Shown one piece after another: positions 1-11,026 of a stretch of DNA of 64,000 nt. The position numbers were made by a program, and so were the translations under genes. The stretch comes from Ophioderma brevispina (Eukaryota > Echinodermata > Ophiuroidea > Amphilepidida > Ophiodermatidae), in contig JAMKCH010001714.1 in the NCBI GenBank assembly GCA_023653785.1, positions 1-64,000 of the forward strand. The letters run 5' to 3'. Each line of letters begins with the position of its first letter. The stretch's first letter is position 1. The notes beneath the pieces were generated by a model, which was not told where the DNA came from, made no database searches, and was given only the letters and a program-made list of their open reading frames with translations.

Positions 1-193
1 GCCTACAAAGCTCTTTGAGTTGAAGTTTATGCTTTCCACAAACCAAAACAAAACAAACCAAACCATCCAAACATGAAACAAAACAAATGGACCACTTCAG
101 TGATCCACTATTTTAGTATCAAGACGGCTTGGAATGAAGCACATTTTCCCTATTCCTCTATTTTTTTGTAGCGAATAAAGACCCCACATTGTA
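1..193. other. No recognised feature
   Basis: AT-rich DNA with A-rich runs. No credible ORF, RNA gene or paired repeat was seen. Confidence 0.5.
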
Positions 194-1333
194 TTAAGGG
201 CAGTTGTTACCCTAGTTGTTTTGTTTTTACTCGAAATTTCTGATTGTTTGCACCATTTTAAACATTAAACCGTGTTCTATTCGTTACCCCAACAAAGGTG
301 ATACAATGCAGACAATTCTGAGTGGATTTTGTGCCGCTTTTTTAATAGCAGCATTGACCATTTGAAAGTCACAAAAATCCACATGTCTTAACGCGGGAAT
401 ATATGCACAATTTCACGCCGTCAGGAGCAAGGCGCAGCAATCGCTTCGCGCGGTGAATTTTTATGCGTATGAAGCGTGCGCGTGTTTTTGTACATTTGCG
501 CAAACGCATCTTGGTCAGAAAAACGAAAAATAATTATTGAAAATGTAAACAAAGCGCTTATTTAGGGACCAGACGAAAGTTCAATTTCTGATGATTTCTG
601 GAGTTAGAGAGAGAAAAAGAAAAGGTGTTTGATTCAATAGTGAATAAGATGATTTCACTCAATTGCACAAACATTAATTTTGAAGTTCAAAGATAAAGTA
701 TTTGAGAAGGGGACAGCTTTTGGAAATGGCGTGGAAAGTCACTTTTTTACTCAAACCCGGATTTTCTCAATGTCAATTTTCGCAAAATTCGGCAAATTTT
801 CAGGAACAAGATAACTCCAAAGTATCCGAAGTTAGTAAAGTAAAAGGAAGGTTTAAACTTTCTACACGATAGCATCGGTCTCTCTAGGGACGTTTTCTCA
901 TTTTCATTTTTTCGATTTCTAACTCAAAGATATTTCTCCAATATATACTCAAATATTTGGGGAAAAGAAAGGTAAAAATCACACGTTTTTGGACCATTTT
1001 TTTCCTTATATTTCGAAAAAAGTAAGCTCTATTTTTAAAAAAAAATAAAAAACCCGTCCCTAGACAAATTTGTCTTGTTTCTAAAAAATAACATTAAGAA
1101 TCATGAAATTCAAATGTTTTGGTTATGCTGTTGGAATTTTGGGGCAAAATCAGGTGGTTTGAGTATTTTTCTCAAAAATACGGGAAAGTTTTACAGTAAT
1201 GTGGATGCCTAATTGGGTTCATCGTCAATTGTTCTTTCTAGAAATGTATAACTTTTCGGGACAATAATACAAATATTTGCGAAGTTACAACCCAAAATGG
1301 ATCTCGGAAGATCAGGTTCTACACTGCCCTTAA
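194..1333. mobile_element. TTAA-ended non-autonomous element, 1.1 kb
   Basis: Starts TTAAGGGCAGTTGTTACCC and ends ACACTGCCCTTAA, so the termini are inverted (TTAAGGGCAGT) and each carries TTAA, the target duplicated by piggyBac-type and some Kolobok transposases. The interior is AT-rich and non-coding. The terminal repeat is short, about 14 bp, so family assignment is weak. Confidence 0.45.
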
Positions 1334-2749
1334 GGGTTATAGAGATAATTGAAATAATCGATCGATTTTTCTTATTTTTGGATATATGGTATTTAATTTA
1401 TGAAGGTGAGGAAAGCTGAAATAAAAATGGGGGTCCACGACTTCGTTTTTGAGCTATCGGCTGTTCAAAAAGTGTATTATTTTCAAAAATTTGTAACAGA
1501 GCTCTATGGGAAAACCGGAAAATGTGGCAGTTTTCCAGGGCATTAAAATATAAATAATCGAAAAACCGATTTTGATTTTTCTACTTATGTTAAGAACCTT
1601 TATAAGATCTTTTCGGCGCAACTAATAAAAAACTGGGTGTCACCGACTTAATTTTCGAGAAAAAAACCACGACTAGGCCTAAAAATTGCAATTGGTCCTT
1701 TCACGTGCGTCCTGTTTGCATGAACAAAAGCGCAGCTTACCTTGCGTGTTGATGCACAGAAACAAGGCGGCAAACCCATTGCTCCTACGCGTTCGCAAGG
1801 AGAATTGACTCTGTGTGAAAACTCTGGTGTGAAGTGGGTGGGTGGGTTAATTGGCGGGGGGTGAGTGAGTGAGTGGAGTGAGTTGCGAACATTTTTGTTT
1901 CAAACAGATCTATTTAAAATATTGGCCTAGACAAGGAAATAAAATTAGGTAATTCAGGGAATGTAGGGATAATTGAATAACAGAAGGGGTCTAGTGTGTA
2001 CTCAGGATTTAATTTATTGAGATAAAACTTTCCCCACACCATTTCATATGTTTGCCTTTAAAAATCGGGTCTTGACTTTGAAGCTAAGAATCCCCGAAAA
2101 CATTTCCCCTCTCTTCCTGCTCAGGCGAAAAACACTAAAAACACAAAGTCAACTAGTGACCGACTAAAAATAGGGTCAAAATTATGACCACAAAAAGGGT
2201 CATTTCACACGTTTTTGACCACAAAAAGTAGTCAACATTTTAAAACCCCATTTTAGGTCGAGGCATAGTCATGGATAGTGACTCAAAACGGGGTCAAAAA
2301 TGACCTCGTTGTTGAAAATATTTGTAGGGTGTAACAAAGGCCCTTTATCTGACCCACCCATCTATAAACTGTTTGTGTCGTTATTCGTTTTAATGTCGAT
2401 ACATGGGCGGTTTGTCGGCAACAATCGGTGACCCTTACCCTTACCGACACCCACCTGCACCCCCACATCTATGAAAAAGATTGGTACGCCCTTGGATTGT
2501 GATTAACAAAGTGTATTATGCGACGCGACCACATGGAAACGAGCAAAAAAAAAAACTAACAAACATTCTCGCGGTGATGTGAACGGCATGCTTCACGCGC
2601 ACCGGAGAAAGATCTCCTACGCTCTGACTGAGATGTGGCGTACGGGGGAGCGCAAACAGGAACACGCCGTACGCAGAATGCCTTTGTCCCCTCTTCATTA
2701 GCTCTATAAAACCCCTTTAAGATAAAAATAAAGGGAGTAGCTTTTATTG
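1334..2749. other. Non-coding, repeat-derived DNA
   Basis: No credible gene. There is a short GAGT-rich simple sequence at about 1855-1885. At about 2165-2310 a segment is rich in GGGTCAAAA/GACCACAAA motifs, resembling in flavour the GGGTCAAAA-rich foldback arms at 39.7-43.1 kb. Short ORFs here lack any recognisable domain. Confidence 0.4.
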
Positions 2750-3075
2750 TTCTAAGGAAAAACGTTCATATTTCCGTACTTTTTAATCATCTTTCAAAAC
2801 TTCTCCGTGTTCATAACCCGTAGTTCCGTCACACCAGAACCAAAGCGAAACAACATAACATGGACGTGTTATTTATCATTTTAAACCCTTGTAGTCGCCA
2901 GTAAGTTTGACTCATTTTCTAAATAATTTAAACGTTCTTATTTTATTCATTAACTTTTAGTGGTTAATCTTTTTTATTCTCAAAGTACTCCTTCATGTGC
3001 TAACCCGTAAGTTCATGTTATAGCCTTTTTTTTTATCAAAACTCTCAAACTCAGAGTCCCGTCAACTTGCAGTTT
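2750..3075 (+). repeat. Dispersed repeat, copy 1 (partner at 20395-20715)
   Basis: This stretch shares ordered blocks with 20395-20715 in the same orientation. The shared blocks include TAACCCGTAG, CCAGAACCAAA followed by CGAAA, a CGTGTTATT block, TGCTAACCCGTA and a final CTCAAA-TCCCGT block. No terminal inverted repeat or ORF was seen, so the class is unknown. Confidence 0.55.
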
Positions 3076-3084
3076 ATGGCCCTC

Positions 3085-3560
3085 CTCTTAATTGCTTCCT
3101 CCTAATTCCATTTTTCTTTCTTTTTCTCTGTATCCCTCAACATTTCCCCCTCTACAAATGACGTTTTCTCTTCAATCATTCCGTCTCCCTCCAACCATCT
3201 CTCCCTCTCGCTTTCTGTATGACCATCTCCATCTCTCCCCTCTCTCCACCTTCTATAGGGCCATGCCTCAACATTTCCCCCCTCTAAAAGTACTTTTCTC
3301 TCTCTCATCCGCGCATCACCCAAAACCCTTACAAATTACATTTTTACTTTCTCTCGCTTTTCCTTTCTTTTATTTCTTTCTCTCTGCTTTTTTGCCTGCC
3401 GGTTTGTTTTATTTACTTTCACTGTTCAATACCTTTTTTCTTTTCTCTCATGCATCTGGCTTCCCCCTCTCTCTCTTCCTCTCATTACATGTCCATTAGT
3501 CTTTCTCTTGTTTTTCTCATCTTCTCTCGTTTCTGTATGGACCAGCTCATCTCATCTCTC
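3085..3560. repeat. Pyrimidine-rich low-complexity tract
   Basis: Long C/T-rich strand dominated by CTCTCTC, CCCCTCT and CTTTCT runs. Similar tracts recur at about 6890-6990 and 33050-33260. The reading frames across it encode only Ser/Pro/Leu/Phe-rich sequence and are composition artefacts. Confidence 0.7.
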
Positions 3561-4145
3561 CCCTCTTTCGACATGACTGTCCCTAAAAACTATACAATCA
3601 ACTAAAAAATTATAAAAAATATAAACTGTGCATTTTTGCCAATATTTTTTTTTTGTTCGAACAGACCTAAGCTAAATCCTCGCTTTTATTCCATCCAATT
3701 TGATGGCCCCTAAGCGGAGATATTGTTCGTTACACAAAGGATAAAATAGCACGTTGCCGTTTCATCACCTGAAGGTTAAAACTAAGGTATAAAGTGTGTA
3801 CTCATAATTGTAGGATTTACCCTTTTCAACAAAGTAATAATTGTACAATCAAAGTGATTGTAGTGTATCTGCACTGAACCTATCATATATTATTTTTTTT
3901 CAGTGAAAGCACCAAAAATTATTATGTTGTGGGTGAAATGAGGGACTCACATCACCATGGGACATAATCATAAATTCATTGGAAATTGGGATTTTGACTG
4001 CTGAAACTAATGTAACAGTCTACCTCTGTTGAGGACAAATGTGTGGACAACGCTCTAAGTGGAGGGACAATTTTACCCTTCCCCTATTCTCCAATGCCTG
4101 CCTTCCAAAGATGCCAGGTGAGACATATGATGACGAATCAGTGTT
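3561..4145. other. No recognised feature
   Basis: AT-rich non-coding DNA. Nothing supportable beyond short homopolymers. Confidence 0.4.
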
Positions 4146-5269
4146 TTAAGGTGGCTGTGAAGTCTGGAACTTAGTCAAATGCCAGTTTTTAGTTTTTTTT
4201 TCATGTTTTAACAACGGCATTAATTGTTTTCTTTCCATATATTTTAACAGAATCTAATATAATTTATTTTTTCCTCATATTTTGTCATTTTACTTTACTA
4301 TGTTACTCATTTTTGACCAAGAACAATCACATGGGCTGAACTGCAAAAGGGCGGGTAATTTCACGTACTGCGCAATACGCGTCTGTGCTATTTGGCGCGC
4401 TCGCGATGTAATGAAGCATCAGAAATGCCTTGATGCATCGAATCGATATACGCACACCCATGGTAACTTGTAAGCAATTGTAAAATGGTTGCCAACGTGA
4501 GTTGCTTTTGCAAACAGAATGAGGATTTAATTTCACGATTTGGCCTCATAAATTGTGGGGGAATTTTGATATAAGTATCCGATGAGAAATTTGACTTAGT
4601 GCAGAAGCAGTGGGAAGAATAAGAGATGAAACGCTTTGGGGGAATAAGGCTATGTGTTGTTAGCGAAATGGGAAAATATTGGACAAAATGGCCAATTTTT
4701 CTGTGTTCATTTCGGCGATAGTCGCTGTATTTTCGGTTCCCAGTTACTCGTAAATCAATATCAGAAACAGGTATAAAAATAAAATGCATTGTATAGAGCC
4801 CATATCAAAATCTAGGGTCGGTTTTTTTAGTTTTTCATTTTGGTTAAAAATCGTGAAATTTATGTCAACCTTGAACAATCTTGGCGGTGTTCCAAATTGA
4901 AACACGCGGGGTTTTTGGCCTTTTTGGGCTAATTAATTTGATAAATAGTGTATAATTTGAAATAAAGGGAAATACCGACCCTTAGAAATATGACCTCTGG
5001 GGAAATACAAAAACGAACAAGGCACATTTTTATAACATTCTATATTTTTTTTTATAGGGAAACCAAAAAAAATGAGGTGAAAATCTCAATTTTTATGCTT
5101 TTCTCAAGAATACGTTTTTGGGGAAAAATATTATCATATTTGGATTCTTGAGTCATGTCCTTCTCAAAAATATGTATACTTTTATATATGTTGGAACAAC
5201 AATTAAGAAGATACGGCAAAAAAAACCAAAAAACAGTTCCTTGAATTCCTGGACTTCACACCACCTTAA
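4146..5269. mobile_element. TTAA-ended element, 1.1 kb, with inverted termini
   Basis: Begins TTAAGGTGGCTGTGAAGTC and ends GACTTCACACCACCTTAA, giving an imperfect terminal inverted repeat of about 24 bp that carries TTAA at both ends. Length and end structure resemble the element at 194-1333, but the termini differ in sequence. The interior is non-coding; short ORFs inside look spurious. The TTAA target suggests piggyBac- or Kolobok-type mobilisation. Confidence 0.6.
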
Positions 5270-6657
5270 AGGTCATGACATTGTTTAAACATACTATAAT
5301 TACCACCAAAAAATGGTTTCATTATAGATGATGGTATCAATTGTCAAAAATCTGCAGAAGCAGTAAATGAGAAACGGTATATTTGACTAAAAATTGGGCA
5401 TAATATATCATGTGTTTGACAAGCTTTCAAAGGAAATTCCAAAATGAAAGTGATTATCGCGCTGGCAAGCGTGACAGAAGTGACGTCGAGTAACAAATAC
5501 GCGATACGCCGATACGCGATACCGTCATGATCGTCATCGTGGAACGGAGGTGCGCGTGGCCCAGTTTTCTTGCCCCCCATACGTACCACAGTTGACTTCT
5601 ATGATATGCGTCGTCGTACGTGTTGTATCCTATGGCATAATTTTCTTGATTTGGTGCCGTCTTAAAAATTACTGATAATTAATGCGCGGTCGTATGTCGA
5701 CGGGTGAAACCAGCGGCGACCGTAATACCGACAAGGAGAATCAGCACAGAATAGCTTTAAGTTTTCAGACAAAGAAACCGACAAGGATAGACCAGAGTGG
5801 GCGGTAAGCCCACGCCCGGGAGCCCACGTGTGCATGAGCTTTGTTTACAACTTGTTACTCTGACGTCATTAAACGGGGCAAATCCAACTCCAGCATCTTG
5901 ATACGCGTTCGTGAAAACAGGATAAGGGCCCTGTCAGTTTGGGTATATTTATCCTTGAAATTTAACACTTTCCCGATGTTCACTTTTAAAAAATCTGTGT
6001 TCTCTATGATCAGGATACTGTTGAGGTTCGAAATGTAAGAAATTAAGAAAAGTCTACTCAGCATCCGTGTCCATGGACCTTTAAGAAAGAGCAATAAAGG
6101 AAAGGATGGTTGTGTTCAAAGGTCTCAATTACTTTCAACAAGGGTGTTGTTATGGTTCTACCTTCTGCTGAAAACTGGAGGTTAAAGCTGAGACAACAAG
6201 ACTGTTTGGAATTTAATTCGCCGATGCTACATGTATTTATTAGCAATTGTAACGTTATGCAGTTATAAATTATGTTATATCACAAGAAGCAGCACTTTAT
6301 ACCTACTTTTATTTTAGTTTATTTTAATTTTCAATAAAGAATTTCTTGAAGGTGATTTTCAATGGCAACTTTGTTGATGTCAGGATAGCCGAAACTGGCA
6401 CAAAACAGGTTTTTCAAATGTCTAAGATAATTAGCCATACCTCCTGAACCAGACCCCCAAATTACACCAACTAAAAATCTCATGAAAGCTGGAATACTCC
6501 TAAAAGAATCAGTCAAACTCTAGTGAGCTGACTTCAATTTTTGGCCAAAAAAATTAATCTTTGATTGTATAGTTTTTTTTGGACAGTTTGTAATCCTCAA
6601 ACATTTCCCAAGCTACAAATTACGTTTTCTCTCTAATTACGTGTTCCTCTCCGAACA
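5270..6657. other. Non-coding DNA with a CpG-rich patch
   Basis: About 5455-5800 is richer in CpG (repeated CGATACGC words) than its surroundings. No gene, TIR pair or RNA gene was recognised. The remainder is AT-rich, and small ORFs at 5841-6094 on both strands are not convincing. Confidence 0.35.
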
Positions 6658-6888
6658 CAGTGTGGCGTAACAGGAGGGGGGGGGCAACACAAAGGGGTGG
6701 GGGGCAGTTGCCCCCCTGACCGACTTGGCCGGGGGAAAAAAATTGCAAAAATCATGCTAAAATCAGCCGTTTTTTAGCCCTCTGACCGGAAAAAGGAAAA
6801 ATTGGCCTTTGACCCCCCTAAGAGGGGAAAATTCCCAAAGGACCGGGAAATTTGCCCCCTCAGAGCGGGCAGGCCCGTTACGCCACTG
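6658..6888 (-). mobile_element. hAT-type MITE, copy 1 (inverted relative to 54498-54691)
   Basis: Ends are CAG(TG)TGGCGTAACAGG and CCCGTTACGCCACTG, an inverted pair. The interior shares the GGGGCAAATTTCCC-type, AAAACGGCTGATTT-type and GCATGATTTTTGCAA-type blocks with the copy at 54498-54691, in opposite orientation. Flanking octamers (TCCGAACA and CCTGACCA) agree only partly, so the target duplication has decayed. Confidence 0.65.
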
Positions 6889-7382
6889 CCTGACCACCTC
6901 TCCATCTCCCCTTTACCCACTCTGTCTCCCTCCCCTCTCCCCTCTAGATCCCCTCATATATCTCTCCCCTATCTCACTTCTTTCTCAGTCGGCCTCTCTA
7001 ACCGTTCTCTTCCAGTGGCCGTACCAACGGAATGCGTAGCACAGGCGTACAAACGATCACGCGAATCACATGCGCGCGCCATGACATGCACGACGATGCG
7101 TTCACGCCACGGTGTGTGTGCGTCAACCCATGGAGTCCCTATTGCATAAAATACTGGTCGTTGGCAAAACAGCAAGTGTTTAAATAAAGTACGCACGGCG
7201 CGCTTGCAAGCAAGTTATTGGGCGAGGACTGGCGGTGCCTACGCTGGGAAAAGGAGGAAACGCAAAAATCCCATCCGTTGGCGCTCCCCATGCAAAGTTG
7301 CGTTTTAATAATGTAGTAAAACATTATTGTTATTGCTCACTCTAAGTTTTGTTTACAGCAAAATGGATGCGGAGCACTCTTT
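6889..7382. other. Pyrimidine-rich then CpG-rich non-coding DNA
   Basis: The first 100 bp are a C/T-rich tract. About 7020-7270 is richer in CpG with several GCGCGC words. No gene is supported. Confidence 0.35.
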
Positions 7383-7739
7383 GTCCGTTCACCCTATTTT
7401 GTCAATCCACCATATTTAATGTGAATTGGGGTTTAACGAGAATGAAATATCCACTTGTAATATTATTTTGAAATACAGTTGGAAGAGCTTTATACTGGTA
7501 CCCTAAACATATTCAGACGATCTTTAAGGGCTGGGCAAGATTTCAATTTGGTCCGTTCACTTTTGTGACACTAGTCCACATCCAAACAACTTTCTTCATT
7601 GCTCAAAGATAAAGATCATACCCCCTTTCAGTTATTTTGTTCGGGCTATTTGGTATCACTAAAATCACAATGAGTTATGTGTCCTATGCTCTTTAAATTA
7701 ATGCCAAACCACTAAAAATGTGTCCGTTCACAACTTCGC

Positions 7740-8886
7740 ACCCCATTTGTCACATCCATCAAAAAGTAGTTTTTGGATAGGAAATACCTATCTTAACTCA
7801 TCAACTAACTTATTTGATTGGCTTTTTCACATATGGATTATATTTTATAATGTCATTAAGGTTGTTGATGTATTTCAGAACCATTTCCATTTTTACATTT
7901 TCATTAAACATGCTTTTCGGCTTGCTGTTAATGAATGTGCTTTGAAACATAATTTGAAGCAAAGAGGCAGAAAAAACATTTTTAATTAAAAATTCTGATA
8001 GGTACTTGTCAAAAAATTAAGGTGGACTGAATAAAACATCATTCTTCAGATTAAAACTACCGTATTGTAAGGTCAGAAAAACTGGAGGTATAATTCTAGA
8101 GACTTCTCTTACAGTCAAAACAACCAAAAGACTGGAAGAAAAGGAAAAAGACTAAATCAGATAATCATAATGATATAGGAATGACATATAATTCAGTATT
8201 TTATTCAGCAGAACAAATGCAGTAGTAGTTTATACGTTCTATATTGATTGCTAATCTATCGTTGAATCCAAGAGTCGAAGGGTTTTGGGAAAGAAAAATT
8301 TCCTAGCGTTGTTGTTGACGGAAAGAATTTGGAAAAATGCAGCGTGTGCTATTAACATGATTAAAAAGCAAGACTAATAACTTTAAATTGGAAGGTACTT
8401 TGCAATATATTTTCCAACAAAAATTCTTTTGGAAAAAATAGGTAAAGCAAAACACAAATGAATGTGATACATGTAAAGAAAAAGATTATATTGAACATTT
8501 TTCTTTCATTGTAAAATGATCAATAAAATATGGTTAGAGGTGAATGAAATGTTATCAGAAATATCAAGTAATACAAAGAAAATTACAGTTACAGATGTTT
8601 TGTTTTGGATGCTTCTCATATGATAAGAACTCTAACGATATTGCAAATAAAATCATCACCGTTGCAAAATTATGTATTAGTAAATATAAATATGGAAATT
8701 ATCCTGACCTATCAATTCTGTTCCACCAAGAATTGCGATTAATTAAGACGATGTAGTCGAGTACAAATATTCATATTTGTACACCTATTTGAATCAACTG
8801 TACTACACAAAGATAAGATGTGTGATGTTATGTAAATGAGGATATGTAAAATAATAAACTCTTACAGAAAAAAAGAAAGAAAAAAC
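7740..8886. other. AT-rich non-coding DNA between repeat cores
   Basis: Several small ORFs (7720-7989, 8544-8756) have AT-driven composition (Asn/Lys/Ile/Phe-rich) and no recognisable domain. Nothing is supported as a gene. Confidence 0.35.
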
Positions 8887-9383
8887 TACCGTATTGTTCC
8901 TATAATAAACGCCCCGGGGGCAGTGCATTTACAGTCAAAAATGGAAAGTCAAAAATCCCCCCAAAAATTACCTTACACAGTTATAAAAGATTACTGGGGT
9001 CCAGATGTTCAATTATATACTCATGAAATCCACGAACAGCACTTTGTACTTTGTAGAAAGCATGATGACAACAGCGATTATGATACGGATCAGTGTTCGA
9101 TTTAGAAAAGAAAAGTTACAATGCACAACTTGGGATTTTCTCAGAAAATGGGCTGTATAACACTAAAATCTGCATGCACAGGCTGAATTTTACATGCACA
9201 GAGCAAATGTTACAGGCATCTGTGCATGTAAAACCCTCTAAATCGAACACTGCGGATTACGACAGTCCTGGCCAATAAATCATGCGATTTAGGAAAGCTT
9301 AACTCATTTTCTTGAATTGTTTTATCCAAAAATCGTAGGGGGCGTTCATTAGAGCAGGGGCGTTTATTAGGAACAACACGGTA
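8887..9383. mobile_element. TA-flanked MITE, 0.5 kb
   Basis: Left end TACCGTATTGTTCCTATAAT and right end (complement) TACCGTGTTGTTCCTAATAA form an imperfect inverted repeat of about 27 bp continuing into AAACGCCCC. TA lies at both outer edges. A second internal GGGGCGTTCATTAG copy lies next to the right end. Small ORFs inside (8836-9105, 9093-9278) are probably accidental. The TA target suits a Tc1/mariner-like origin, but the superfamily is uncertain. Confidence 0.65.
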
Positions 9384-9589
9384 CTCATATGATGCAATTG
9401 TCCGTTCATAAGAAAGAAATGTCACATCCACCCCTAAAACTAGCCAATATACTACTGATTCCCAACAAAAGTGTTTTGAAATGTTCTACTGTGCTGTAGG
9501 AACTCTTAAAATGTTAAATCTTCAAGCACTCTATGGTTGAAAACATTTTTATTCAACATCATTAGTTGTCCGTTCACATTCACATCCAA

Positions 9590-10180
9590 CTTTTTACAAA
9601 CACTGTGATATCAATATCATTTATCTGGCCAGCTAGCATTTTTTGTCCCTATTAGTATTACCTATACCAAGAGGTTTAAACCATTGAATTATCAGAGCCA
9701 CACATTGATTATTTTCAGTGTGAAGTAAACTATTAATAGTCAATTCCCATTTTTGGTCACAAAATACACTTCCTTGAATTTGCCATATAACAACCAAATT
9801 TATTCAAATTTGTCCTAGAGGAAGCATGGGGTATACTTTCTGTTGCCCAATGGCAATGTCCATTATTATTCATGTATTATAAATATATGGAAAATTCAAT
9901 GTACATAATTCATTTGCAATTTAGAATTCATTTTTCAACAAAATGACCAAAAAATTAAACAAGTAACTTGAACATGTGAATTTTATTTGAGAGGGGTGAA
10001 CCGTTAAGCTTGCCAGAGCCTAGGTATTTTTATGAAAACCTGTAGCCTTGGCAAGAAGTCTTAGAAGAAAATGAGAACAACTTTTAACTCACTTTGAAAA
10101 ATTGACCCCTGCTCAGTTGACAAAAAGTGGCGCCTAATTGTGAAATGGACCAAATGCAAATGAATAACCCATCCAGTGCA
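9590..10180. other. No recognised feature
   Basis: AT-rich non-coding sequence. No ORF, TIR pair or tandem repeat of note. Confidence 0.4.
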
Positions 10181-10199
10181 CTGCCATGACTGCAACTGC

Positions 10200-10560
10200 A
10201 TGACTGCAAGATCTCCGGGCACAGCCTGCCCTAGGGCTAGGCTAGCCTAGTTTCCTGTTTAGCATGTAACTTTAACTTAAGGCCGGCTGGCTGGGGCAGC
10301 CATGGCAAAGCCTGGCCTACGACTAAGTACGAGTACGACCAGCATGACATGTGTAAATGATGTACGAGACTGCCATCATGACACTTGCCCATTGTTAGTT
10401 GTTACCATGCTGCATACTCTCACTGGCCTACATGCATGCAGGCTAGACTAGGCCTAGACCAGGGCCCCTAAGCATGTAAGGCTAGGCTAGGCTCCTAGTC
10501 TTACTTAGGCTAGGCTAGCCTATGGTTATGCTTCGGCATTGTCCGGCTATGGCTATGCTT
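10200..10560. repeat. GGCTAGGCTA / TAGGCCTA-rich simple sequence
   Basis: Repeated words GGCTAGGCTAG, TAGGCCTAG and CTAGCCTA are scattered over about 350 bp. Such TAGGCC-type simple sequence is, to my knowledge, common in echinoderm non-coding DNA. It lies downstream of tubulin exon 1b, inside its presumed first intron. Confidence 0.55.
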
Positions 10561-10969
10561 TCAAATTTGGTGTTTGCATGTTTGACAAAGAGTACACCAC
10601 TGTACACAGTCAATGACTCTGAATGAGTAGGTTATTCCTGCAGGCTGCATGCTGAATCAACTCTTAGACTTAATGCACTTCAGTCACACTGCACATCAAT
10701 AATATCATCCGTGAACCATGATTGATATCATGTGAGTAGGCCTAACCCAAAATAAGTCAGTCAATCAACTCCAACATGCATACACACATCATCACACGAT
10801 CATCAAGTTCAAGTTTCATGACATGTCGCGTCGTGAATCATGTGAATGTTCAGTTCAGCATGCCAGAGACCCGGGACAGACACTCCAGACTCTGGTTTAA
10901 ACGTTAATAGGGAGCCTACATGAATATGCAACTTGCAAAATACATGAATATGATCAAAATTAAACCAAC
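10561..10969. other. Presumed intron 1 of the second tubulin gene
   Basis: Non-coding sequence directly 3' of the GT donor at 10969 on the minus strand. No exon-like block was seen. Confidence 0.4.
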
Positions 10970-11026
10970 CTTAGCTCCTATTTGATTCCCACACTGCCCA
11001 GCTTGAATATGTACAATTTCACGCAT
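10970..11026 (-). CDS. Second beta-tubulin first exon (partial gene)
   Basis: On the minus strand these 57 nt encode MREIVHIQAGQCGNQIGAK, identical in protein to exon 1 of the gene at 25777-36279. Most third positions differ (for example CGT/CGC, ATT/ATC, GTA/GTC, CAT/CAC). A GT donor (GTTGGT, 10969-10964) follows at exactly the same codon boundary, and A lies at -3 before the ATG. Identical protein with diverged synonymous sites means the exon has been kept by selection, not recently copied. Exons 2 and 3 are not visible between 1 and 10969; a 300-codon exon 3 would be conspicuous. They probably lie left of the window, which implies an intron longer than 10.9 kb. An orphan exon is the alternative. 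Confidence 0.85.

Larger units (their letters stand above)
7383..9577 (+). repeat. Spaced GTCCGTTC core repeat
   Basis: The core GTCCGTTC, usually followed within about 30 bp by a CACATCCA or AATCCACC block, starts at 7383, 7551, 7722, 9400 and 9569. Spacings are 168, 171 and 169 bp within the two groups. The sequence between cores is not obviously conserved. The gap of 1,678 bp holds an inserted MITE (8887-9383). This reads as a decayed satellite-like array with a 170-bp period. Confidence 0.45.

Noticed and set aside
3092..3499. 135-codon plus-strand ORF
   Set aside because: Lies wholly in a C/T-rich low-complexity tract and encodes only Leu/Ser/Pro/Phe-rich sequence.
8836..9105. 89-codon ORF overlapping the TA-flanked MITE
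   Set aside because: It starts outside the element and runs across its terminus, so it is unlikely to be a real protein.
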